Positions 1 through 7,107 of a stretch of 12,956 nucleotides of DNA are shown piece after piece. The position numbers and the translations under genes were made by a program. Origin of the DNA: an uncultured Eubacteriales bacterium. GTDB taxonomy: Bacteria; Bacillota; Clostridia; Lachnospirales; Lachnospiraceae. Location: positions 1-12,956 of the forward strand of contig UQZF01000063.1 of assembly GCA_900545455.1 (NCBI GenBank), written 5' to 3'. Numbering within the stretch: the first letter of the stretch is position 1; each line of letters starts with the position of its first letter. The notes beneath the pieces were generated by a model. That model saw nothing but the letters and a program-made list of their open reading frames with translations. It had not been told where the DNA came from and made no database searches.

Positions 1-368
1 CGTTTGGATTTAAGTACGGAATTCCTGCAGATGCGGATTTGGTTTTTGATGTGAGATTTCTTCCTAATCCGTATTATGTCGATGAACTCAAGGCTCTTAC
101 GGGAAATGACAAGCCGATACAGGACTATGTGCTGGGCTGCCCGCAGGCAGGAGAGTTTTTGGACAAGCTTGAGGATATGATTAATTTTCTCATACCTAAT
201 TATGTCTTAGAGGGCAAGAACAGCCTTGTCATAGCGATAGGCTGTACAGGGGGCAAGCACCGCTCCGTTACTCTTGCCAATGAATTATACAAGAGGCTGT
301 CGGACAAAGATTACGGTATCAAGATAGAGCACCGTGATATCATGCTCGACTCGCTTCGAAAAAAATAA
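1..368 (+). CDS. rapZ: RapZ/YvcJ-family nucleotide-binding protein, C-terminal part (5' truncated by window edge)
   Basis: The reading frame is already open at base 3 and ends at TAA 366-368, so only about 121 C-terminal residues are visible. The N-terminal P-loop domain lies outside the window. The visible part carries RapZ family hallmarks: DVRFLPNPYY near its start, IQDYVL in the middle, and the block AIGCTGGKHRS followed by an EHRD segment close to the C-terminus. In Enterobacteria RapZ is an RNase E adaptor that controls glucosamine-6-phosphate synthase through small RNAs. The Firmicute homologue YvcJ binds and hydrolyses ATP/GTP and has been linked to competence, but its RNA role is unproven. 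The tail is short and lacks the long basic C-terminal extension of the enterobacterial protein. whiA follows after about 30 bases, matching the conserved rapZ-whiA neighbourhood. Identification is firm; the exact role in this organism is inferred. Confidence 0.93.
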   Translation, partial: FGFKYGIPADADLVFDVRFLPNPYYVDELKALTGNDKPIQDYVLGCPQAGEFLDKLEDMINFLIPNYVLEGKNSLVIAIGCTGGKHRSVTLANELYKRLSDKDYGIKIEHRDIMLDSLRKK

Positions 369-400
369 GCTTATGTACATGGGCGGATGGGATGGTGCCG

Positions 401-1348
401 ATGTCATTTTCCGGTGAAGTTAAAGAGGAACTGGCTGAGTATACAGTGGAGGCTAGGCACTGCCTGATAGCAGAGTTGTCGGCAATGCTCAGCATGAGTT
501 CGCGGGTAAGAAAAGATGCTGACGGATACAGTATTGTATTCACTACAGAAAATATAGCAGTTGCAAGAAAAATGCAAAGATATATAAAAGAAGGATTCAA
601 CTGCAATCCGCAAATCAGTGTAAGATGCAGCGGACACGGTGGAAAGAATCATATATATACTGTAAGAGTTGATAATAGGGCGGCAGAACAGATACTTTTT
701 GCCACCAAGCTCATGACAAGGGATGAGGAACCGTCCGAGGACCTTATGCCGAAGAATACGATGGCGATTAAGAATGATTGCTGCAGACGAGCTTTTATAA
801 GAGGTGCGTTCCTGACATCGGGAAGCATGAGCGACCCTGAGAAATTTTATCATTTTGAGATTGTGTGTTCGACAGAACGAAAGGCTGAGTTCATACAGTC
901 GATTCTTACGGGATTTACATTTGATGCGAGAATTGTTCAGCGCAAGAAATATTATGTTGTGTATATCAAAGAAGGTGAGCAGATAGTAGACCTGCTTAAT
1001 ATAATGATGGCTCACCGTGCACTTCTCAATCTCGAGAATGTGCGTATACTCAAGGAAGTACGCAACTCTGTCAACAGGCAGGTCAATTGCGAGACGGCGA
1101 ATCTCAACCGCACAGTCTCGGCAGCTGTGAAGCAGCTTGATGATATTAATTATATTCGTGACACGGTAGGACTTGACAGTCTGAGTGAGAGTCTTATGGA
1201 AATCGCGATTTTGAGGGCGGAGAACACGGAAGTATCGCTTAAGGAATTAGGTCAGATGCTGACACCGCCAGTAGGAAAATCGGGAGTTAATCACCGTCTC
1301 AGGAAAATAAGCGAGATAGCAGATGAACTGAGACAGAATAAAATATAA
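401..1348 (+). CDS. whiA: Sporulation/cell-division regulator WhiA
   Basis: A 315-residue protein of normal WhiA length. The N-terminus MSFSGEVKEEL is the family signature. It is followed by a degenerate LAGLIDADG homing-endonuclease fold: first helix around CLIAELSAML, residues about 20-35, and second helix around AFIRGAFLTSGSMSDP, residues about 130-146. The C-terminal helix-turn-helix lies around residues 277-305 (SLKELGQML...GVNHRLRKI). WhiA binds DNA and, in Streptomyces, activates sporulation septation; in Bacillus it affects cell division and chromosome segregation. The homing-endonuclease fold is believed to have lost nuclease activity. I prefer ATG 401 because it gives the conserved N-terminus. 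ATG 392 is in frame and would add three residues, and neither start has a textbook ribosome binding site. It sits between rapZ and the Crh-like gene, 22 bases before the latter's ATG, so it is probably co-transcribed with both. Confidence 0.95.
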   Translation: MSFSGEVKEELAEYTVEARHCLIAELSAMLSMSSRVRKDADGYSIVFTTENIAVARKMQRYIKEGFNCNPQISVRCSGHGGKNHIYTVRVDNRAAEQILFATKLMTRDEEPSEDLMPKNTMAIKNDCCRRAFIRGAFLTSGSMSDPEKFYHFEIVCSTERKAEFIQSILTGFTFDARIVQRKKYYVVYIKEGEQIVDLLNIMMAHRALLNLENVRILKEVRNSVNRQVNCETANLNRTVSAAVKQLDDINYIRDTVGLDSLSESLMEIAILRAENTEVSLKELGQMLTPPVGKSGVNHRLRKISEIADELRQNKI

Positions 1349-1370
1349 AAAAGATATGGAGAATAATATC

Positions 1371-1628
1371 ATGGTTCAGAAGAATATCAAAATCCAGATT
1401 CCAACCGGTTTAGAGGCAAGACCGGTGGCAGTGCTTGTACAGATTGCAAGCAAGTATGAGAGCTCAATTTTTATCGAGTCGGGTACAAAGAGGGTTAATG
1501 CAAAGAGCATTATGGGAATGATGGCATTAGGTCTTGAGGCGGATGAGGAGATTACGGTTATTGCCGATGGCAAGGACGAAGAAGAAGCGATAAAGGGCAT
1601 TGAGGAATTTATCACATCAGCAAAATAG
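1371..1628 (+). CDS. Crh-like HPr-fold protein with Glu at the active-site His15 position
   Basis: An 85-residue protein with the full HPr fold signature. I chose ATG 1371 because a GGAG at 1358-1361 is correctly spaced and because this start restores canonical HPr numbering; an in-frame ATG at 1356 would add five residues. The PTS active site usually reads TGLHARP, but here it reads TGLEARP, so residue 15 is Glu and cannot be phosphorylated by Enzyme I. The regulatory site is intact: AKSIMGMM places Ser at exactly residue 46, the target of HPr kinase/phosphorylase. A protein with no His15 but with Ser46 is the definition of Bacillus Crh (which has Gln15), a catabolite-repression partner of CcpA. 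The location directly after whiA is also that of crh. I infer a signalling role, not sugar transport. Glu may behave differently from Gln because its negative charge could resemble phospho-His. Confidence 0.88.
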   Translation: MVQKNIKIQIPTGLEARPVAVLVQIASKYESSIFIESGTKRVNAKSIMGMMALGLEADEEITVIADGKDEEEAIKGIEEFITSAK

Positions 1629-1649
1629 AATACGATAATGATGACTTGT

Positions 1650-1681
1650 AAAAGCTCCCCGGATGTGTCTGAGGAGTTTTT
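1650..1681 (+). terminator. Intrinsic terminator after the rapZ-whiA-crh-like cluster
   Basis: An outer stem AAAAGCTCC (1650-1658) pairs with GGAGTTTTT (1673-1681) through nine pairs, one of them G-U. After a C/A mismatch the stem continues with CGGA (1660-1663) pairing TCTG (1668-1671) around a TGTG loop. The U tract is five bases (1677-1681). It lies 22 bases after the HPr-like stop codon and before dnaE. The short U tract suggests a moderate terminator, and read-through into dnaE is plausible because I see no convincing promoter between it and dnaE. Confidence 0.75.
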
Positions 1682-1717
1682 GCGTTTATTAAGTATGGTT
1701 ACGGGGTAGGAATTAAG

Positions 1718-4700
1718 ATGAATTTTACACATTTGCATGTGCATACCGAATACAGTCTGCTTGACGGGTCAAGCAAGATAAAGGAACTTCCGGCGAGGGC
1801 AAAAGAACTCGGCATGGACAGTCTTGCAATCACGGATCACGGTGTAATGTACGGTGTTATTGATTTTTACCGTGCATGTAAAGCCGTGGGAATCAAGCCG
1901 ATTATAGGCTGTGAGGTATACGTGGCACCCGGTTCGAGATTTGACAAGGAGGCGACAGGTCAGGGAGACGACAGATATTATCATCTGGTCCTGCTTGCGG
2001 AGAACAATACAGGGTATTCCAATCTGATGAAGATTGTGTCGAAGGGGTTTACCGAGGGCTTCTATTATAAGCCGCGAGTTGATTATGAGGTACTCGAAAA
2101 ATATCATGAGGGAATAATAGCACTGAGTGCGTGTCTTGCCGGAGAGGTGGCGCGTGACATAACGAGGAACAACTACGAGGAAGCCAGAAAAGCTGCACTC
2201 CATTATCAGGAAATATTCGGAAAGGATAACTTCTTTTTAGAGCTTCAGGATCACGGTATTCCTGCACAGAGACTTGTAAATCAGGAGCTTATGCGAATGA
2301 GCCGCGAGACGGGAATTGAGCTTGTATGTACCAACGATATTCATTACACCTATGCTGAGGATGCAGAGGCACATGACCTGCTTTTGTGTCTGCAGACTGG
2401 TAAAAAAGTGACGGATGAGGACAGAATGCGCTATGAGGGCGGACAGTACTACTGTAAATCGCCGGAAGAGATGGCGGAATTGTTTCCTTATGCTCCGCAG
2501 GCACTCGAGAATACATACAAGATAGCACAAAGGTGCGAGGTTGAGATTGAGTTCGGAAAGACGAAGCTTCCTAAATATGAGGTGCCGGAAGGGTATGACT
2601 CGTGGACATATCTTCTCCACCTCTGCAACGAGGGACTTGTAAAGAGATACGGCGATGAGGCTGAAAAACACAGGGAGCGCCTTGACTATGAGCTTGGTGT
2701 AATAAAGCGGATGGGGTATGTTGATTACTTCCTCATTGTGTGGGATTTTATCAATTATGCCAAGCAGAACGGAATCGCTGTCGGACCGGGAAGAGGTTCG
2801 GGAGCGGGAAGCATTGTAGCTTATTCGCTCGCAATCACGGACATTGACCCGATAAGGTATAATCTTCTTTTTGAGCGTTTCCTGAACCCGGAGCGTGTGT
2901 CCATGCCGGATATCGATGTTGACTTCTGCTTTGAGAGACGTCAGGAGGTCATCGACTATGTTGTGAGAAAGTACGGCAAGGATAAGGTTGTCCAGATTGT
3001 AACCTTTGGTACGCTCGCCGCAAAGGCGGTTATAAGGGATGTCGGAAGAGTGCTTGATATGCCTTACGCCGACGTTGACAGGGTTGCAAAGCTTGTGCCG
3101 AATGAGCTTGGAATCACGCTCGACAAGGCACTTAAGGAGAGCCAGGATTTTAAGGCATTGTATGAGTCGGATGAGTCGGTGAAGCATCTCATTGACATGG
3201 CAAGACGTCTTGAAGGACTTCCGCGCAATACCTCAATGCATGCAGCGGGTGTCGTAATCTGCCAGAAGGCGGCGGATGAGTTCGTGCCGCTCTCAAGAGG
3301 CGGCGACGGAACCATCACGACGCAGTACACGATGACGACGCTTGAGGAGCTCGGTCTTTTAAAGATGGATTTCCTTGGACTCAGGACGCTCACCGTGATA
3401 CAGGATGCGGTTAATCTGGTTAACAAAGCACATCCGGGAACGCTTGATATAGATAAGATAGATTACAATGACCAGAATGTTATGGAACTTATCGGCTCCG
3501 GCCATACGGAGGGAATATTCCAGCTTGAAAGCGCGGGAATGAAGAACTTCATGAAGGAACTAAAGCCGAAGAGCCTTGAGGATATAACAGCCGGAATATC
3601 GCTGTACCGACCGGGACCTATGGACTTTATACCTAAGTATATAAAGGGAAAGAATAACCCGGATGAAATAGTATATGAGTGCCCTCAGCTTGAGAACATA
3701 CTCAGCACAACGTATGGATGTATCGTGTACCAGGAGCAGGTTATGCAGATCGTGCGTGACCTTGCCGGATATACGCTCGGGCGAAGCGATCTGGTGCGCC
3801 GTGCAATGTCTAAAAAGAAGGCTGCCGTAATGGAGAAGGAGCGTCAGAACTTCATATACGGAAATGCCGAGGAGGGAGTGCCGGGCTGCATAGCCAACGG
3901 CATACCTGAGGAGACAGCAAAGACAATATATGATAATATGACCGATTTCGCAAAGTACGCTTTCAATAAGTCGCACGCAGCATGTTATGCGGTTGTATCT
4001 TACAGAACGGCATATCTTAAATGCTACTATCCGAAGGAGTTCTTTGCGGCACTCATGACGAGTGTGCTTGCCAATAATGCCAAGGTTGCCGAATATGCTT
4101 ATACATGCAGGCAGATGGGGATAGAGATTCTTCCGCCCGACATTAACGAGGGCGAGGGTAATTTCTCGGTAGCTCCGACGGGAATAAGATACGGTCTTTC
4201 GGCTTTAAAAAGTATAGGAAAACCTATTATCGATGCCATAATTCAGGAGAGGGAGGCTAACGGCGCTTTCACTGACCTCGAGGACTTTATAAGCAGGTTG
4301 TCGGGAAAAGAGGTCAACAAAAGAACTCTTGAGAGCTTCATAAAGTCGGGCGCGTTTGACTGTTTTAATGCCAACAGACATCAGATGATGCTGGTGTATG
4401 CAGATATTGTGGACAACATAAGCAATGAGAGAAAGAGTAACATTGCGGGTCAGATGTCGCTTTTTGATATGTTCGAGGAGAAACACAGCAAGGTTAACAT
4501 GCCGAATGTCCCTGAATATGATAAAGAAGAACTTCTCGCGTATGAAAAAGAAGTTCTGGGAGTGTATGTAAGCGGTCATCCTATGGATGATTATGAAGCA
4601 TTGTGGAGAAAACATATAACTAACGTGAGTTCGGATTTTATAAATGATGAGGATAATCCACCGAAGGTTACGGATGGAGAGAAAGCGACCATAGGAGGAA

Positions 4701-5158
4701 TTATTACCGCCAAGACCGTAAAGAACACAAAGACGGGAAAAATGATGGCATTTATAACTGTCGAGGACGTGTTCGGTGCCGTCGAGGTGCTCGTGTTCCC
4801 GCGCGACTATGAGAAGTACAGGGCGCAGGCGGTTGAGGACAACAAGGTGTTTGTTACGGGACGTGTAAGCATCAACGAGGAAGAAAACGGAAAGCTTGTG
4901 TGCGAGAGTATTACGGCATTCGAAGATGTGCCTAAGGTGTGCTGGATACAGTTCGCCAACAAACAGGCGTACCTTGACGCACAACCGGAGCTTGACAGGA
5001 TAATTGCGGCATCGGACGGCAATGACCTTGTCACTGTATACTGCAGGGAGGAAAAACAGAGAAAGGTTCTGCCTAAGAGCCAGACAATACAGGCACAGGG
5101 AGAAACTTTGAAGCTCCTCGTAGACAAATTCGGTCAGGACAATGTAAAAGTGGTATAA
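1718..5158 (+). CDS. dnaE: DNA polymerase III alpha subunit (DnaE)
   Basis: A 1146-residue C-family replicative polymerase. The N-terminal PHP domain (about residues 1-215) has HLHVHTEYS, TDHG at 39-42, CE at 65-66, H89, C140 and the pair D207/H209, so the metal-binding set looks complete. The palm motif PDIDVDF provides D398 and D400, and KMDFLGLRTL provides the third catalytic aspartate, D551. A helix-hairpin-helix region around residues 805-865 is followed by the beta-clamp-binding peptide QMSLFDMF at 912-919. An OB-fold spans about 988-1070 (GGIITAKTVKNTKTGK), and a short C-terminal domain ends the protein. ATG 1718 is preceded by TAGGA at 1707-1711. Clostridia normally also carry PolC, which this window cannot show, so this enzyme could be either the main or an accessory replicase. 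pfkA follows, a gene order common in Clostridia. Confidence 0.97.
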   Translation: MNFTHLHVHTEYSLLDGSSKIKELPARAKELGMDSLAITDHGVMYGVIDFYRACKAVGIKPIIGCEVYVAPGSRFDKEATGQGDDRYYHLVLLAENNTGYSNLMKIVSKGFTEGFYYKPRVDYEVLEKYHEGIIALSACLAGEVARDITRNNYEEARKAALHYQEIFGKDNFFLELQDHGIPAQRLVNQELMRMSRETGIELVCTNDIHYTYAEDAEAHDLLLCLQTGKKVTDEDRMRYEGGQYYCKSPEEMAELFPYAPQALENTYKIAQRCEVEIEFGKTKLPKYEVPEGYDSWTYLLHLCNEGLVKRYGDEAEKHRERLDYELGVIKRMGYVDYFLIVWDFINYAKQNGIAVGPGRGSGAGSIVAYSLAITDIDPIRYNLLFERFLNPERVSMPDIDVDFCFERRQEVIDYVVRKYGKDKVVQIVTFGTLAAKAVIRDVGRVLDMPYADVDRVAKLVPNELGITLDKALKESQDFKALYESDESVKHLIDMARRLEGLPRNTSMHAAGVVICQKAADEFVPLSRGGDGTITTQYTMTTLEELGLLKMDFLGLRTLTVIQDAVNLVNKAHPGTLDIDKIDYNDQNVMELIGSGHTEGIFQLESAGMKNFMKELKPKSLEDITAGISLYRPGPMDFIPKYIKGKNNPDEIVYECPQLENILSTTYGCIVYQEQVMQIVRDLAGYTLGRSDLVRRAMSKKKAAVMEKERQNFIYGNAEEGVPGCIANGIPEETAKTIYDNMTDFAKYAFNKSHAACYAVVSYRTAYLKCYYPKEFFAALMTSVLANNAKVAEYAYTCRQMGIEILPPDINEGEGNFSVAPTGIRYGLSALKSIGKPIIDAIIQEREANGAFTDLEDFISRLSGKEVNKRTLESFIKSGAFDCFNANRHQMMLVYADIVDNISNERKSNIAGQMSLFDMFEEKHSKVNMPNVPEYDKEELLAYEKEVLGVYVSGHPMDDYEALWRKHITNVSSDFINDEDNPPKVTDGEKATIGGIITAKTVKNTKTGKMMAFITVEDVFGAVEVLVFPRDYEKYRAQAVEDNKVFVTGRVSINEEENGKLVCESITAFEDVPKVCWIQFANKQAYLDAQPELDRIIAASDGNDLVTVYCREEKQRKVLPKSQTIQAQGETLKLLVDKFGQDNVKVV

Positions 5159-5182
5159 GTTTGAAAAAAACAAATTATACTA

Positions 5183-5211
5183 TTGAAAATAATTTGATTT
5201 AGGTATATTAT
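5183..5211 (+). promoter_or_regulatory. Predicted sigma-A-type promoter for pfkA
   Basis: TTGAAA (5183-5188) and TATTAT (5206-5211) are separated by 17 bases in the AT-rich gap between dnaE and pfkA. Transcription would start near 5218, about 43 bases before the pfkA start codon. No terminator is visible after dnaE, so pfkA could also be reached by read-through. Prediction only. Confidence 0.6.
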
Positions 5212-5260
5212 AAGAAAAACTGAGTTTGTTAAATTTTTCACTGGTAGAACGGAGGATATT

Positions 5261-6235
5261 ATGGCTAAGGAAATTAAGACAATTGGTGTACTTACCAGCG
5301 GCGGAGATGCCCCGGGAATGAATGCTGCGATTCGTGCGGTTGTCCGTACTGCTATCGCGAAAGGACTTAAGGTTAAGGGTATTTTAAAGGGATATAATGG
5401 TCTTTTAAATGAAGAGATAATTGATATGGATGCGCTCAGCGTTGCAGATATTATTCACAGAGGCGGTACAATTCTCTATACCGCAAGATGTCTTGAATTC
5501 ATCACTCCTGAGGGACAGCAGAAGGCTGCCGATATATGTAAAAAGCATGGAATAGACGGACTTATTGTTATCGGTGGTGACGGTTCCTTCAGAGGAGCTC
5601 AGAAGCTCGCAGCACTCGGAATCAACACAATCGGTGTTCCTGGAACAATTGATCTTGATATTGCATGTACAGATTACACAATCGGATTTGATACTGCAAT
5701 CAATACTGCGATGGAGGCGATTGACAAGATAAGAGATACCTCGACATCACATGAGCGCTGCAGTATCATTGAAGTAATGGGACGTAATGCAGGTTATATT
5801 GCTTTATGGTGTGGTATCGCCAACGGTGCAGAGGATATTCTTCTTCCTGAGCGCTATAACAACGATGAGCAGGCACTTATTAACAGCATTATCAATAACC
5901 GTAAGAAGGGCAAGAGACATCATATCATTGTAAATGCAGAGGGAATCGGTCATTCAACAAGTATGGCAAGAAGAATAGAGGCCGCAACAGGCATTGAGAC
6001 GAGAGCTACTATTCTCGGTCACATGCAGCGTGGAGGAAGCCCTACATGTAAGGACAGAATGTACGCTTCAATTATGGGAGCATACGCAGTTGACTGCCTT
6101 ATCGCCGGCAAGAGTATGAGAGTTGTTGCACATTCACATGGCGAGTTTGTTGATTACGACATCGACGAGGCACTTTCAATGAAGAAAGATATTGATGAGT
6201 ATCAGTATACAATCAGCAGAAATCTCGCAAGATAG
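5261..6235 (+). CDS. pfkA: ATP-dependent 6-phosphofructokinase
   Basis: A 324-residue group-I phosphofructokinase of bacterial PfkA length. It phosphorylates fructose 6-phosphate to fructose 1,6-bisphosphate in the cytosol, the committed step of glycolysis. Visible motifs are SGGDAPGMNAAIRAVVR (13-29), HRGGTILYTAR, GGDGS (105-109), GTID with the catalytic base D131, SHERC, EVMGRNAGY and GHMQRGGSP. The Gly in GGDGS and the Gly before TID (PGTID) are the residues typical of ATP-dependent rather than pyrophosphate-dependent enzymes. The usual TIDND reads TIDLD, with Leu132 replacing Asn, and is followed by IACTDY. The ribosome binding site GGAGG at 5251-5255 is well placed. Its own promoter lies just upstream, and the methyltransferase gene follows after 23 bases, suggesting co-transcription. 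The presence of an HPr-Ser46 type regulator a few kilobases upstream fits a carbon-metabolism neighbourhood, but that link is only contextual. Confidence 0.96.
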   Translation: MAKEIKTIGVLTSGGDAPGMNAAIRAVVRTAIAKGLKVKGILKGYNGLLNEEIIDMDALSVADIIHRGGTILYTARCLEFITPEGQQKAADICKKHGIDGLIVIGGDGSFRGAQKLAALGINTIGVPGTIDLDIACTDYTIGFDTAINTAMEAIDKIRDTSTSHERCSIIEVMGRNAGYIALWCGIANGAEDILLPERYNNDEQALINSIINNRKKGKRHHIIVNAEGIGHSTSMARRIEAATGIETRATILGHMQRGGSPTCKDRMYASIMGAYAVDCLIAGKSMRVVAHSHGEFVDYDIDEALSMKKDIDEYQYTISRNLAR

Positions 6236-6258
6236 AAATTTTAGATAAGGAAAAGGTA

Positions 6259-7029
6259 ATGATTACAAGTACATCCAATTCACAGATAAAGAATGTAATT
6301 AACCTCATCAAAAAGTCTAAGGACCGCAAGGTCCAAGGACTTTTTGTTGTTGAGGGGAAGAGAATGTTTGAGGAGACACCAAAGGACAGAATCGCAGGTC
6401 TGTATGTGTCGGAGAGCTTTGAGAGGGAGAACAAAAAAAGCCTTAAGGGCTATGGCTTCGAGACGGTGTCGGACGAGGTATTTTCACACATGTCGGACAC
6501 TAAGACACCACAGGGAGTTATGGCTCTTGTAAAAATGAAAGAGTATTCCGTCGGGGATATGCTTACAGGCGAAAGACCTCTTATAATGGTGCTTGAGAAT
6601 ATACAGGATCCCGGGAATTTAGGAACCATAATAAGAACTGCCGAGGGTGCCGGCGTTGACGGAATAATTATGACACAGGGTACCGTTGACATATATAATC
6701 CGAAGGTAATACGCTCCACGATGGGAGCTATGTACAGGATGAAATTTGCCTATGTGGATAACCTCAAGGAGGCAGTGAAGTTATTAAAAGAGAGGGGCAT
6801 CACGACTTATGCGGCACATCTTGACGGTGCGGTTGATTATGTCAGCTGCGATTACAAGGCGGGGACAGCCTTCTTTATAGGGAATGAAGGCAACGGACTC
6901 ACTGATGAGGCGACAGCCCTTGCGGACAGAAAAATAATCATCCCGATGAAGGGTGAGCTGGAGTCGTTAAATGCCGCTGTCAGCAGCGCAATTCTTATGT
7001 ACGAGGCGTCACGACAGAGAAGGGGTTGA
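6259..7029 (+). CDS. SpoU/TrmH-family RNA 2'-O-methyltransferase
   Basis: A 256-residue protein of the SPOUT superfamily. The N-terminal SpoU substrate-binding domain (about 1-95) contains NSQIKNVINL and GLFVVEGKRM. The catalytic trefoil-knot domain carries the three SpoU motifs: motif 1 NIQDPGNLGTIIRTAEGAG (about 114-132), motif 2 FFIGNEGNGL (about 210-219), and motif 3 IPMKGELESLNAAVSSAIL (about 233-251). These bind S-adenosylmethionine and supply the catalytic Arg and Asn. Such enzymes methylate a ribose 2'-OH in rRNA or tRNA. The architecture resembles RlmB and YsgA-like proteins, but the target nucleotide cannot be read from sequence. ATG 6259 is preceded by AAGGA at 6247-6251. The stop codon overlaps the -35 element of the next gene's promoter. 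A terminator-like hairpin lies within codons 18-29. Confidence 0.93.
   Translation: MITSTSNSQIKNVINLIKKSKDRKVQGLFVVEGKRMFEETPKDRIAGLYVSESFERENKKSLKGYGFETVSDEVFSHMSDTKTPQGVMALVKMKEYSVGDMLTGERPLIMVLENIQDPGNLGTIIRTAEGAGVDGIIMTQGTVDIYNPKVIRSTMGAMYRMKFAYVDNLKEAVKLLKERGITTYAAHLDGAVDYVSCDYKAGTAFFIGNEGNGLTDEATALADRKIIIPMKGELESLNAAVSSAILMYEASRQRRG
6310..6345 (+). other. Terminator-shaped hairpin inside the methyltransferase coding sequence
   Basis: AAAAAGTC (6310-6317) pairs perfectly with GACTTTTT (6338-6345). A 3x3 internal loop (TAA/AAG) follows, then GGACC (6321-6325) pairs with GGTCC (6330-6334) around a GCAA tetraloop of the stable GNRA class. The structure ends in five U residues, about 50-85 bases into the gene. 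It may act as an attenuator, an RNA-stability element, or be a by-product of coding a Lys-rich segment. There is no experimental indication here. Confidence 0.55.
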
Positions 7030-7054
7030 CAACTTATATATTAATTGTTACAAT
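7026..7054 (+). promoter_or_regulatory. Strong predicted promoter of the SleB-like hydrolase gene
   Basis: A perfect TTGACA (7026-7031) is followed after 17 bases by TACAAT (7049-7054), five of six matches to consensus. The -35 overlaps the TGA stop codon of the upstream methyltransferase gene. Transcription would begin near 7061. The -10 lies inside the left arm of a perfect inverted repeat, so a DNA-binding regulator there would compete with polymerase. Confidence 0.75.
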
Positions 7055-7094
7055 AAGACGTAACATTTCTTAACAATTTTGTAACAATTAATAT
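7038..7094 (+). promoter_or_regulatory. Perfect 16-bp inverted repeat with WalR-like hexamers (candidate operator)
   Basis: ATATTAATTGTTACAA (7038-7053) is repeated exactly in inverted form at 7079-7094, with a 25-base spacer. On the minus strand the region reads TGTTAC (7086-7081), five bases, TGTTAA (7075-7070), four bases, TGTTAC (7065-7060). The first pair fits the WalR (YycF) consensus TGTWAH-N5-TGTWAH. A further TGTTAC lies on the plus strand at 7046-7051. The sites surround the -10 and the predicted start point, a position expected for repression or modulation. The left arm lies upstream of the predicted transcript, so an RNA hairpin is unlikely and a DNA operator is preferred. WalR controls cell-wall hydrolases in Bacillus, which fits the downstream gene. 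The assignment is inference, and AT-rich sequence can produce such matches by chance. Confidence 0.5.
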
Positions 7095-7107
7095 GGAGAT
7101 TTGAAAA

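Noticed and set aside
404..1015. Long minus-strand open frame opposite whiA, and similar long minus-strand frames opposite dnaE (for example 2237-3187 and 4205-5173)
   Set aside because: They lack ribosome binding sites and recognisable motifs, have compositions typical of antisense translations, and lie wholly opposite well-supported genes.
1645..1717. Promoter for dnaE in the gap after the terminator
   Set aside because: A TTGTAA at 1645 has no acceptable -10 at the right distance, and the rest of the gap has no paired elements.
5432..5437. Ala58 of PfkA at the position of the E. coli allosteric Arg54, considered as loss of effector control
   Set aside because: From memory the well-regulated Geobacillus enzyme also lacks Arg there, so the substitution does not argue for altered allostery.
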